A stretch of DNA of 9,135 nt from JANYIP01 sp031394045 (GCA_031394045.1 JANMWN010000216.1:1-9135); one strand, 5' to 3'. Positions 1 through 6,825 are shown, counted from the stretch's first letter. A program made the numbers and translations. Notes: generated by a model not told the origin, from the letters alone.

Positions 1-43
1 TGATGATGATCCTGGCCACGAGGCGTGACTTCATGTTGTCCAT
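1..43 (-). CDS. Possible start of an edge-truncated ORF
   Basis: Reading leftward from an ATG at 43-41, an open frame runs without a stop to the window edge, giving MDNMKSRLVARIII. A second ATG lies at codon 4 (34-32). The first ATG is 4 nt after the stop of the 34-residue peptide gene, so the two could be coupled. No good ribosome binding site is visible upstream. The basic start followed by isoleucines would suit the N-terminus of a membrane or secreted protein. Only 14 codons are visible, so it may be chance. Confidence 0.25.
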   Translation of the reverse strand, partial: MDNMKSRLVARIII

Positions 44-47
44 GGCT

Positions 48-152
48 TTACAACCACTTCGTTCCGGCACCGACGATCGATGCCAGCGCCGCGAGGGTCA
101 CCGCCACGCCTGAAGCGCGGACGACAACCTCCTTGGTCAGCTTGTCCTTCAT
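48..152 (-). CDS. 34-residue single-helix membrane peptide, unknown function
   Basis: ATG at 152-150, stop TAA at 50-48. The protein begins MKDKLTKEVVVRASG and ends IVGAGTKWL. A charged, lysine-rich N-terminus of about 8 residues is followed by a hydrophobic, Ala/Val/Leu-rich stretch (about residues 9-30) long enough for one transmembrane helix, and then a short basic tail. A purine-rich GAGGGGG tract sits about 5 nt upstream of the ATG and is a good ribosome binding site. Start, Shine-Dalgarno and codon choice (GTC, CTG, ACC, AAG) all look like real actinobacterial coding sequence despite the small size. It lies downstream of the DUF6703-like gene on the same strand, but the 119-bp gap suggests its own promoter. 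I do not recognise a family; a small membrane modulator or an uncharacterised peptide are both possible. Confidence 0.6.
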   Translation of the reverse strand: MKDKLTKEVVVRASGVAVTLAALASIVGAGTKWL

Positions 153-181
153 CTGGTCCCCCCTCAGGGATCGAACGGGTG

Positions 182-239
182 AGGCCCCCACACTGGGCAA
201 ACTGCCTCATCCCAGGGATCGGCAGGTGGCAGGGGGCTT
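182..239. repeat. Outer inverted repeat of a structured intergenic region
   Basis: Bases 182-189 (AGGCCCCC) can pair with 232-239 (GGGGGCTT): seven Watson-Crick pairs and one G-U. The arms enclose 42 nt that can fold in two exclusive ways. One is CTGGG (193-197) with CCCAG (211-215). The other is the palindrome at 202-225. The region separates the two minus-strand short membrane-protein genes (119-bp gap, 153-271). No T-run follows on either strand, so a simple intrinsic terminator is not supported. Confidence 0.4.
202..225. promoter_or_regulatory. Nearly perfect 24-bp palindrome, operator candidate
   Basis: The left arm is CTGCC-TC-ATCCC, the centre a single A, and the right arm GGGAT-C-GGCAG. 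Ten base pairs match on each side, with one extra base in the left arm. It lies 50-73 bp upstream of the start of the 34-residue peptide gene, where an operator for a dimeric repressor or activator would sit. The near-symmetric 11-nt core ATCCCAGGGAT leaves too small a loop for a good RNA hairpin, so a protein-binding DNA site is the more natural reading. Which regulator would bind is unknown. Confidence 0.4.
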
Positions 240-271
240 GTGGACGCCCGTTCGGGTGAATTCCCTTTCTG

Positions 272-568
272 CTAGTGGCCGGCCGTCGCCTTCCACGCCG
301 CGTTCGCCAGCACGAGGGCGACGGTCAGGACGCGAGGCACCCGAGCGGCGGGCGCGAGGACCGGCCAGGCCACGCCGAGGAGCCAGGCCAGCAGCAGACC
401 AACCACGAGCAGCAGAACGGCGCCGGGGAGGCCGGGGAGGAAGAGGCCCGCCACGACCAGACCGAGCGTGAGCAGCAGGACGGCTGGCCGCGGCAACCGG
501 GCCAGGAGCACCAGTAGCGCGCGCCCGCGTGGCTGTTCCGACCCTGACGGCGCGGGTGGCTTCGGCAA
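272..568 (-). CDS. DUF6703-like small three-helix membrane protein
   Basis: Predicted 98 residues, starting MPKPPAPSGSEQPRGRA and ending AWKATAGH. After a proline-rich, basic cytoplasmic tail of about 25 residues come three hydrophobic segments: about 28-45 (with LFLPG at its end), 49-69 (very Leu/Val rich, ending AWLLGVAWPVL) and 78-93. The layout (basic tail, LPRP, helix ending in LPG, helix ending in AWP, last helix) matches actinobacterial proteins that I recall being labelled DUF6703; their role is not known. I chose the TTG at 568-566 because AGGAG lies 5 nt upstream and MPKPP is a typical family start. The longer open frame from 664 would add a non-conserved stretch and overlap the divergent gene at 651. 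Stop TAG at 274-272. Confidence 0.7.
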   Translation of the reverse strand: MPKPPAPSGSEQPRGRALLVLLARLPRPAVLLLTLGLVVAGLFLPGLPGAVLLLVVGLLLAWLLGVAWPVLAPAARVPRVLTVALVLANAAWKATAGH

Positions 569-573
569 CTCTT

Positions 574-578
574 CTCCT
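574..578 (-). promoter_or_regulatory. Ribosome binding site fixing a TTG start
   Basis: On the minus strand AGGAG (reverse of CTCCT at 574-578) is separated by 5 nt (AAGAG) from TTG at 568. This is the only strong Shine-Dalgarno sequence in the upstream part of this frame and decides the start of the DUF6703-like gene. Confidence 0.65.
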
Positions 579-593
579 GAGGGTGGGACGATG

Positions 594-619
594 GTCGTCC
601 ATGCTCTCGTATGGATGAC
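594..619. promoter_or_regulatory. Inverted repeat in the divergent promoter region, operator candidate
   Basis: GTCGTCCAT (594-602) and ATGGATGAC (611-619) are inverted copies: 8 of 9 positions pair and the ninth is a G-T. They flank an 8-nt spacer. The repeat lies in the 82-bp space between the divergent DUF6703-like and ABM-protein genes. The right arm overlaps a TATGGAT -10-like element (610-616) that could serve the plus-strand gene. It could be a site for a dimeric regulator acting on one or both genes. No regulator gene is adjacent. Confidence 0.4.
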
Positions 620-638
620 GAGCTGGCCCAGGTACGGC

Positions 639-644
639 GGGAGG
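639..644 (+). promoter_or_regulatory. Ribosome binding site fixing the GTG start at 651
   Basis: GGGAGG, 6 nt upstream of GTG 651. It identifies this GTG as the start of the ABM-domain gene rather than the upstream in-frame ATG at 591. Confidence 0.65.
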
Positions 645-650
645 TGCTCG

Positions 651-977
651 GTGATCGTGGTCACCCGCTATGTCGTGGAGCCGAACGAGGGGCCCGCCTT
701 CCAGCAGCAGGCCGGTGCTGCGCTGGACGCACTCGCGGCCAGACCGGGCTGGCGCTCGGGGCGGATCGGGCGGGCCACCGACGACGGCTCGCTCTGGACC
801 CTGGTGACCGAGTGGGACTCCGTCGGGGCCTACCGCCGGGCCCTGTCCGCGTACGACGTCAAGGTGCAGGCCGTCCCCCTCCTCAGCCGGGCCATCAACG
901 AGCCGAGCGCCTTCGAGGTGCTGGTCGCGCTCGGCCAAGGTGCAGAGGGTCTCGCCGGACCCTCGGGGCTGGCATGA
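651..977 (+). CDS. Antibiotic biosynthesis monooxygenase (ABM) fold protein
   Basis: Predicted 108 residues, a single dimeric alpha+beta-barrel (ferredoxin-like) domain. Visible elements are the first strand IVVTRYVVE (2-10), a helix with QQQAGAALDALAARPGW (18-34), the strand GRIGRATDDGSLWTLVTEWDS (38-57), the helix AYRRALSAYDVKVQAVPLLS (60-79) and the closing strand with NEPSAFEVL. ABM members include heme-degrading and quinol monooxygenases, but many have no known substrate. This one shows no clear heme ligand, so enzyme activity is unproven. The start is GTG 651 with GGGAGG 6 nt before it. The stop TGA overlaps the ATG of the phosphoribosyltransferase (ATGA at 974-977), so the two are probably translated together. 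The C-terminal 15 residues are Gly/Ala rich and look like a disordered tail. Confidence 0.8.
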   Translation: MIVVTRYVVEPNEGPAFQQQAGAALDALAARPGWRSGRIGRATDDGSLWTLVTEWDSVGAYRRALSAYDVKVQAVPLLSRAINEPSAFEVLVALGQGAEGLAGPSGLA

Positions 978-1645
978 CGCCCCTTCGCGCGTCGCGGCCC
1001 TTCGTCGACCGGGAGGACGCCGGCCGGCAGCTCGGCGCCGCCCTCCTGGCCGTCCTCTCGGAGGCCGAGCGGGTCAGCGCCATCGTCCTCGGGCTACCGC
1101 GTGGCGGGGTGATCGTCGCGGCCGCGACCGCGCGCGAGCTTGGGCTCCAGGTGGATGCGCTGCCGGTCCGCAAGATCGGGCTGCCGCGCAACCCTGAGGT
1201 CGCCATCGGTGCGTTCGCGGCCGGAGGCGAGCCCGTGCTGAACGACTCCGTCGTCCAGGGTGAGGATCTGCGACCGGTCGACCTGGACGTCCTGATCGCC
1301 GCCGCCGTCGAGGGCGTACGCGCGGACGAGGCGAGGTTCCGGCCCGGTCGGCAGCCGATCGATGTCGCCGGCCGGCTGGTCGTGCTCGTCGACGACGGAG
1401 CCGCGACCGGGGCCACGATGCGGGCCGCCATCGTCTCGATGCGCCTGGCCGGCGCCGCCCGGGTGGTGGTGGCCCTGCCGGTCGCCCCGCGCGAGACGCT
1501 CGGTGTCCTCGAGAACGAGGCCGACCAGGTGGTCTGTCTCCAGCGACCGCTGCTTTTCCGTGCCGTCGGCTGGGCGTACGCGCAGTTCGCGCCGTCGAGC
1601 CCCGAGCAGGTCTTCCGCGCCCTTGCAGGTCGGGGCGCGCACTGA
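974..1645 (+). CDS. Phosphoribosyltransferase-fold protein
   Basis: Predicted 223 residues. It has the type I phosphoribosyltransferase fold: LGLPRGGVIVA (39-49) near the N-terminus and the PRPP-binding loop VVLVDDGAATGATM (136-149), which has the two acidic residues followed by a Thr/Gly-rich phosphate loop. The flexible hood contains VRKIGLPRNPEVAIGA (65-80), typical of a broad actinobacterial family annotated only as phosphoribosyltransferase. Relatives are often found alone or fused to alpha/beta hydrolases, and their base substrate is generally unassigned. It does not look like hpt, apt or pyrE in detail. The start ATG 974 overlaps the stop of the ABM gene by 4 bp, and the upstream SD is weak (GGGG), consistent with coupling. 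It ends 51 bp before glyS. Confidence 0.85.
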   Translation: MTPLRASRPFVDREDAGRQLGAALLAVLSEAERVSAIVLGLPRGGVIVAAATARELGLQVDALPVRKIGLPRNPEVAIGAFAAGGEPVLNDSVVQGEDLRPVDLDVLIAAAVEGVRADEARFRPGRQPIDVAGRLVVLVDDGAATGATMRAAIVSMRLAGAARVVVALPVAPRETLGVLENEADQVVCLQRPLLFRAVGWAYAQFAPSSPEQVFRALAGRGAH

Positions 1646-1696
1646 CGGACCGGTAGCCTGGGCAGCCCCCAGTACACGCCGGATGGAGCAACTCCC

Positions 1697-3079
1697 GTGG
1701 CCGCCGACCTCGTCGACACCATCGTCAGCCTCGCCAAGCGCAGAGGGTTCGTCTTCCCTAGCGGCGAGATCTACGGCGGCACCCGTTCGGCCTGGGACTA
1801 CGGCCCCCTCGGCGTCGAGCTCAAGGAGAACGTCCGCCGCCAGTGGTGGCAGAGCATGGTCCGCAGCCGCGACGACATCGTCGGCCTCGACTCGGCGGTG
1901 ATCCTGCCGCGCGAGGTCTGGGTGGCGTCCGGCCACGTCGAGGCGTTCGTCGACCCGCTCGTCGAGTGCCAGTCGTGCCACAAGCGCTACCGCGCCGACC
2001 ACCTGGCCGAGGCCTTCGAGGCCAAGAACGGTCGCCCCCCGCAGGACGACCTGGCGGACGTGGCCTGCGCCAACTGCGGCACCCGGGGTGCGTGGACCGA
2101 GCCGCGGATGTTCAACGGCCTGCTCAAGACGTACCTCGGCCCGGTGGAGTCCGAGGAGGGCCTGGCGTACCTGCGGCCCGAGACGGCTCAGGGCATCTTC
2201 GTCAACTTCCTCAACGTGATGACGGCCTCGCGGCGCAAGCCGCCGTTCGGGATCGCGCAGACCGGCAAGTCCTTCCGCAACGAGATCACCCCGGGCAACT
2301 TCATCTTCCGTACCCGTGAGTTCGAGCAGATGGAGATGGAGTTCTTCGTCGAGCCCGGCACCGACGAGGAGTGGCACGAGTACTGGCTCAAGGCGCGGTG
2401 GGACTGGTACGTCGGCCTGGGCATCAAGGCGGAGAACCTGCGCCTCTACGAGCACCCGAAGGAGAAGCTCTCGCACTACTCCAAGCGGACCGTCGATATC
2501 GAGTACCGCTTCCTGTTCGGCGGGCAGGAGTTCTCCGAGCTCGAGGGCATCGCCAACCGTGGGGACTTCGACCTCAAGACCCACTCGGAGCAGTCGGGCG
2601 CCAACCTCACGTACCTCGATGCCGAGAAGGGTGAGCGCTACACGCCGTACGTCATCGAGCCGGCGGCCGGGCTGACCCGCGCGGTCCTCGCTTTCCTGAT
2701 GGACGCGTACTACGAGGACGAGGCACCCAACGCCAAGGGCGGCGTCGACAAGCGCACGGTGCTGCGCCTCGACCCCCGGCTGGCCCCGGTCAAGGCGGCT
2801 GTGCTGCCCCTGTCGCGCAACGCTGACCTCTCGCCCAAGGCGCGTGACCTGGCCGCCCAGCTGCGCGCGACCTGGAACGTCGACTTCGACGACGCCGGCG
2901 CGATCGGGCGTCGGTACCGCCGCCAGGACGAGATCGGTACGCCGTACTGCATCACCGTCGACTTCGAGACCCTCGACGACCAGGCCGTGACCGTTCGGGA
3001 GCGGGACAGCATGACCCAGGAGCGGATCGGCCTTGACGCCGTCCACGGCTGGCTCGCCCAACGCCTCGTAGGCTGCTGA
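1697..3079 (+). CDS. glyS: Glycine--tRNA ligase, dimeric (alpha2) type
   Basis: 460 residues, the usual length for the bacterial single-chain dimeric GlyRS (also called glyQS), a class II aminoacyl-tRNA synthetase that charges tRNA-Gly in the cytoplasm. The N-terminus carries the GlyRS pattern SLAKRRGFVFPSGEIYGG (11-28) and WDYGPLGVELK (33-43). A zinc-knuckle insertion has cysteines at 91/94 (CQSC) and 124/127 (CANC). Catalytic motif 2 starts at FRNE (193-196) and continues through RTREFEQMEMEFF (205-217). Motif 3 is GLTRAVLAF (325-333). The C-terminal anticodon-binding domain begins near 360 and includes RRYRRQDEIGTPYCITVD (405-422). The start is GTG 1697 with GGAG (1685-1688) 8 nt before it. 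Only 51 bp separate it from the upstream gene. TAGCCT (1654-1659) is a weak -10 candidate without a good -35, and there is no room for a T-box leader. The stop TGA shares its A with the ATG of the next ORF. Confidence 0.98.
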   Translation: MAADLVDTIVSLAKRRGFVFPSGEIYGGTRSAWDYGPLGVELKENVRRQWWQSMVRSRDDIVGLDSAVILPREVWVASGHVEAFVDPLVECQSCHKRYRADHLAEAFEAKNGRPPQDDLADVACANCGTRGAWTEPRMFNGLLKTYLGPVESEEGLAYLRPETAQGIFVNFLNVMTASRRKPPFGIAQTGKSFRNEITPGNFIFRTREFEQMEMEFFVEPGTDEEWHEYWLKARWDWYVGLGIKAENLRLYEHPKEKLSHYSKRTVDIEYRFLFGGQEFSELEGIANRGDFDLKTHSEQSGANLTYLDAEKGERYTPYVIEPAAGLTRAVLAFLMDAYYEDEAPNAKGGVDKRTVLRLDPRLAPVKAAVLPLSRNADLSPKARDLAAQLRATWNVDFDDAGAIGRRYRRQDEIGTPYCITVDFETLDDQAVTVRERDSMTQERIGLDAVHGWLAQRLVGC

Positions 3080-3213
3080 TGGCGGGCACGGAGCCGCTGG
3101 GGCTCCCGATCGAGCCGCTGACGGTGGACGAGCTGCTCGACCTGCGAGGCACTGGCTGGGGTGGCGACCTCGCAGCGATGCGCGGTGACGACCGTCCGGC
3201 TGAGGCAGGCTAG
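3079..3213 (+). CDS. 44-residue ORF resembling a VapB-type antitoxin tail
   Basis: ATG at 3079 overlaps the glyS stop (TGATG) and the frame ends at TAG 3211-3213, four bases before the ABC ATPase ATG, so it fits exactly between its neighbours. The protein is acidic: MAGTEPLGLPIEPLTVDE, then LLDLRGTGWGGDLAAMRGDD and a short tail. From memory, the stretch from EPLTVDELLDLRGTGW to DLAAMRGD is very like the C-terminal, toxin-binding half of ribbon-helix-helix VapB antitoxins (pattern: EPL, acidic helix, LRGxGWxGDLxxMR). The DNA-binding RHH half is missing and no PIN-domain toxin is nearby. It could be a relic, a free-standing short antitoxin-like peptide, or a coupling ORF that carries ribosomes from glyS into the transporter genes. 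EPL is repeated within it (codons 5-7 and 12-14). Confidence 0.5.
   Translation: MAGTEPLGLPIEPLTVDELLDLRGTGWGGDLAAMRGDDRPAEAG
3090..3106 (+). terminator. GC-rich hairpin just after glyS
   Basis: GGAGCC (3090-3095) pairs perfectly with GGCTCC (3101-3106) around the 5-nt loop GCTGG, 10 nt downstream of the glyS stop. No T-tract follows, so if it acts it would be as a partial terminator or RNA-stabilising end separating glyS from the exporter genes. It also lies inside the 44-codon ORF, whose translation would melt it. Chance is possible at this GC content. Confidence 0.3.
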
Positions 3214-3217
3214 GCCC

Positions 3218-4176
<959 letters not shown>

Positions 4177-4180
<4 letters not shown>

Positions 4181-4917
4181 GCGGCGCGACCTACGTACGC
4201 TTCGAGGTCCTGCGGACCTTGCGCAACACCAGGTTCTTCATCTTCTCGCTGGCGTTCCCGTTCGTCCTCTACGGCGTCACGGTCAGCGGCAACCGCGACA
4301 CCAAGGACTTCGCCGGGACCGGTTTGTCCTTCGCGCTCTACTACATGGTTGGCATGGTGTCGTGGGGCGCGATGACTGCGTCGATCGCCGGCGGTGCGCG
4401 GATCGCGGCCGAGCGCAGCGTCGGTTGGGTACGTCAGCTGCGGATCACGCCCCTGCGGGTGCCGACGTACTTCGGTGCCAAGGTGCTCAGCGGGTACGTC
4501 GTCTCGGCGCTGAGCATCGCGCTGCTGTACGTCACCGGCTTCGGATTCGGCGTACCCCTGCCGTTCGACGCATGGCTGCGGATGACCGTGCTGATCCTGG
4601 TCGGGCTGGTCCCGTTCGCCATCCTCGGCATCTGGATGGGGCACATCCTCACGATCGACTCGATGGGGCCGGCGCTGGGTGGCTCGTCGGCGCTGTTCGC
4701 CCTGCTCGGCGGCTCGTGGGGTCCGATCGCCGGCGACACCGGGTGGCTGCACGACCTGGTCCAGCTGATCCCCTCGTACTGGCTGGTCCAGGCCGGGCAC
4801 TCGGCATTCACGGGGGAGTGGTGGCCGGTCAAGGCCTGGGTGGTGCTGCTGGTCTGGTCGCTGGTCCTTGGCCGGCTGGCGCGCCGCGCGTACCTCCGCG
4901 ACACCCTGCGCGTCTGA
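4177..4917 (+). CDS. ABC-2 type exporter permease
   Basis: 246 residues, partner of the ATPase just upstream (GTGA overlap at 4177-4180, no separate ribosome binding site needed). It has the typical ABC-2 layout: a short cytoplasmic amphipathic start (YVRFEVLRTLRNTRFF), then about six membrane helices (roughly 20-37, 52-72, 103-122, 133-155, 166-184 and 219-236). A basic cytoplasmic coupling loop, ERSVGWVRQLRITPLRVPTY (79-98), between helices 2 and 3 is the family hallmark. Between helices 5 and 6 lies the external segment DLVQLIPSYWLVQAGHSAF (193-211), also conserved. With its ATPase it would form a two-plus-two exporter in the cytoplasmic membrane. The substrate is unknown. Confidence 0.93.
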
Positions 4918-4921
4918 CCCG

Positions 4922-4939
4922 CCGGCCGCTCAGGGCCGG
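4922..4939 (+). terminator. Hairpin after the exporter permease gene
   Basis: CCGGCC (4922-4927) pairs with GGCCGG (4934-4939) across the loop GCTCAG, 5 nt past the permease stop. There is no T-run, as is common for actinobacterial terminators. It falls at the boundary between the exporter genes and dusB, where a transcript end is expected because dusB appears to have its own promoter. Confidence 0.4.
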
Positions 4940-4957
4940 GTCGGGGCGTACGCATGG

Positions 4958-4963
4958 GACGAT
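4958..4963 (+). promoter_or_regulatory. Possible -10 box for leaderless dusB
   Basis: GACGAT has A at position 2 and T at position 6, as in the actinobacterial TAnnnT -10 box, and ends 7 nt before GTG 4971, the same spacing seen in front of dgt. The -35 region is not recognisable. If correct, the transcript begins at or very near the GTG and dusB has no ribosome binding site. Confidence 0.35.
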
Positions 4964-4970
4964 GGACCTC

Positions 4971-6098
4971 GTGACGAGCCAGCCGCTGATGCTCGGCGAC
5001 CGGCCCGTGTGGCCGCCCGTCGTTCTCGCGCCGATGGCCGGCATCACCGGGGTCGCGTTCCGCCGGCTCTGCCGCGACTACGGCGCCGGGCTGTACGTCA
5101 GCGAGATGGTCACCTCGCGGGCCCTGGTCTACCGTGACGCCGAGACGCTGCGCATGATCAGCTTCGCGGCGGACGAGACGCCACGTTCCCTGCAGCTGTA
5201 CGGCGTCGACCCCGAGGTCGTGCGTACCGCAGTACGCATGGTCGTCGACGAGGACCTGGCCGACCACATCGACCTCAACTTCGGCTGCCCCGTACCCAAG
5301 GTGACCCGCAAGGGTGGCGGTAGCGCGCTGCCGTACAAGCGCCGGCTGTTCGGGTCGATCGTGGCCGCTGCGGTTGATGCAGCAGGTGGCCGGGTGCCGG
5401 TCACGGTCAAGATGCGCAAGGGGATCGACGACGAGCACCTGACGTACCTGGACGCCGGCCGGATCGCGCAGGACGCGGGCGTCACCTGGGTGGCGCTGCA
5501 CGGACGGACGGCCGCGCAGATGTACTCCGGCCAGGCCGACTGGTCCGCGATCGCCGAGCTCAAGGCCGCACTCGACGTACCCGTCCTCGGCAACGGTGAC
5601 CTCTGGGAAGCCGCGGACGCGCTGCGGATGGTGCGCGAGACCGGGTGCGACGGCGTCGTCGTGGGCCGGGGGTGCCTCGGCCGGCCCTGGCTGTTCGGCG
5701 ACCTGGTGAGCGCGTTCGACGGGCACGACGTCGTCCACCGGCCCGGGCTGGCCGAGGTGGCGCACGTCATGCGCAGGCACGCTGAGCTGCTCGGCGAGGA
5801 GCTGGACGACGAGGGCCGGGGTTGCCGCGACTTCCGCAAGCACGTGGCGTGGTACCTCAAGGGTTTCAGCGTCGGGTCGACGGCTCGCTATGCGCTCGGC
5901 CGGGTGGGCTCGCTCGCCGAGCTCGACGACCTCCTGGGAGCGCTCGAGCTCGACCAGCCGTACCCGGACGGCATCCTCGGTGCCCCTCGGGGGCGCACGA
6001 CGGGCCTGCGGCGGGTCTCGCTGCCCGAGCGCTGGCTGGACGACCCGGAGGCTGACGCCGTCCCCGTGGGGGCCGAGCTGGCCCACTCCGGCGGCTGA
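4971..6098 (+). CDS. dusB: tRNA-dihydrouridine synthase (DusB-like)
   Basis: 375 residues from GTG 4971. It is an FMN-dependent, NADPH-using reductase that converts uridines in the tRNA D-loop to dihydrouridine. The TIM barrel opens with PPVVLAPMAGITGVAFRRLC (15-34). The Dus signature DLNFGCPVPKVTRKGGGSAL (101-120) contains the catalytic cysteine C106. Phosphate and flavin contacts are expected in VTVKMRKG (144-151), ALHGRT (175-180), VLGNGDL (205-211) and VVVGRGCLGRPWLF (229-242). The C-terminal helical tRNA-binding domain includes FRKHVAWYLKGF (288-299). An in-frame ATG at 4962 would add MDL but has no good ribosome binding site. The GTG gives the usual family start, with a short leader before the first strand, and has a -10-like box 7 nt upstream. 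DusB is the closest of the Dus types by length and signature. Followed by a 100-bp gap. Confidence 0.95.
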   Translation: MTSQPLMLGDRPVWPPVVLAPMAGITGVAFRRLCRDYGAGLYVSEMVTSRALVYRDAETLRMISFAADETPRSLQLYGVDPEVVRTAVRMVVDEDLADHIDLNFGCPVPKVTRKGGGSALPYKRRLFGSIVAAAVDAAGGRVPVTVKMRKGIDDEHLTYLDAGRIAQDAGVTWVALHGRTAAQMYSGQADWSAIAELKAALDVPVLGNGDLWEAADALRMVRETGCDGVVVGRGCLGRPWLFGDLVSAFDGHDVVHRPGLAEVAHVMRRHAELLGEELDDEGRGCRDFRKHVAWYLKGFSVGSTARYALGRVGSLAELDDLLGALELDQPYPDGILGAPRGRTTGLRRVSLPERWLDDPEADAVPVGAELAHSGG

Positions 6099-6114
6099 GC
6101 GCCTGCTGAACGGG

Positions 6115-6157
6115 GAACCGGGCCTGACACTTCGGCGTCGTACAGATCGGCCGGTTC
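6115..6157 (+). terminator. Two-tier hairpin with a UUCG tetraloop after dusB
   Basis: GAACCGG (6115-6121) pairs perfectly with CCGGTTC (6151-6157). Nested inside, GACAC (6126-6130) faces GCGTC (6135-6139) around TTCG, with one A-C mismatch. The loop and closing pair are C(UUCG)G, the unusually stable RNA tetraloop. The T-rich stretch CTGGTTTGTCCTGTCC follows 3 nt later. The position, 17 nt after the dusB stop, makes a transcription terminator the simplest reading. A leader structure for the next gene is less likely because that gene appears to start further down. Confidence 0.5.
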
Positions 6158-6164
6158 TGCTGGT

Positions 6165-6192
6165 TTGTCCTGTCCTCGACCGTGGGAAGGAT
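6165..6192 (+). promoter_or_regulatory. Candidate promoter for the DsbA-family gene
   Basis: TTGTCC (6165-6170; four of six match TTGACA) and AAGGAT (6187-6192) are 16 nt apart. AAGGAT ends 6 nt before GTG 6199, which would make the transcript leaderless. The same stretch contains GGGAAGG (6184-6190), a possible ribosome binding site 8 nt before the GTG if transcription begins further upstream. Only one of these two readings can be right. Confidence 0.35.
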
Positions 6193-6198
6193 GGCTCG

Positions 6199-6825
6199 GT
6201 GCTCACCACCTCGACACCGCCCGCGCTCGTATCCCTCGACTTCTGGGCCGACCTGGCCTGCCCCTGGTGCTACGTCGGCAGCCGGCGGCTGGCCCTGGCC
6301 GTGGCGCACGAGGCCGACGGGTCCGTCCTGACCCGCTGGCGCTCCTTCCAGCTCCAGCCCGGGGCGACCTCGGACAGCGCTCCGCTCGACCGGGCCTCGG
6401 TCGCCGCGGTCCTGGCGGCCGGCCGCGAGGTGGGCATCGTCTTCCGGCGGGACGCCCTGGACCGGCAGCCGGACACGGCCCTGGCCCAGCGCGCCGTCCT
6501 GCTCTACGACGGCGAGCCCCGCCAGCGCGCCGTGTCGGCCGCCCTGCACGCGGCGCACTTCGAGCGCGGGCTGGACCTGGCTGGCCTCGACACCGTGGTG
6601 GCCTCGACCGCTCATGCCTCCGGCGAGACCCAGGATCGGGTACGCCAGCGGCTGCAGTCCGGCGAGGGCGAGACCCAGCTGGCTGCCGACCTGCTCGAGG
6701 CGCGGCTGATCGGGGTGACGGCGACGCCCACCTACGTCGTCCCAGGCCGCGTCGCGGTCCAGGGAGCCCAGGAGGTCGACGTGCTGCGCGACCTCATCGC
6801 CGAGGGTCGCCGCTGCGCCGGGTAG
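6199..6825 (+). CDS. DsbA-family thioredoxin-fold oxidoreductase (FrnE-like)
   Basis: 208 residues. The first strand VSLDFWADLACPWCYVGSRR (11-30) holds the CPWC redox motif (C21/C24), and the CPWCYVG context is typical of the FrnE/2-hydroxychromene-isomerase branch of DsbA proteins. A helical insertion follows, with AQRAVLLYD and AVSAALHAAHFERGLDL (about 96-127). The second half of the thioredoxin fold has LIGVTATPTYVVPGRVAVQGAQ (170-191), with the expected cis-proline at P177. There is no signal peptide, so it should act in the cytoplasm as a thiol-disulfide oxidoreductase or isomerase. An additional cysteine (C206) is close to the C-terminus. The start GTG 6199 has two alternative kinds of upstream signal. 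The stop TAG (6823-6825) is also the start of the dgt -10 box. Confidence 0.88.
   Translation: MLTTSTPPALVSLDFWADLACPWCYVGSRRLALAVAHEADGSVLTRWRSFQLQPGATSDSAPLDRASVAAVLAAGREVGIVFRRDALDRQPDTALAQRAVLLYDGEPRQRAVSAALHAAHFERGLDLAGLDTVVASTAHASGETQDRVRQRLQSGEGETQLAADLLEARLIGVTATPTYVVPGRVAVQGAQEVDVLRDLIAEGRRCAG

Noticed and set aside
162..182. A GTTCGATCCC motif on the minus strand, like a tRNA T-arm
   Set aside because: The flanking bases do not form the 5-bp T-stem and there is no matching acceptor, D-arm or anticodon arm.
25..471. Plus-strand open frame across the two small membrane-protein genes
   Set aside because: No ribosome binding site, Arg/Pro/Gly-rich composition, and it is opposite two better-supported minus-strand genes.
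1646..1696. Possible T-box leader in front of glyS
   Set aside because: Only 51 bp separate the genes and no T-box sequence or specifier hairpin is seen.
4434..6209. A 591-codon minus-strand frame opposite the permease and dusB
   Set aside because: Antisense shadow of two clearly recognised genes. No domain or ribosome binding site supports it.
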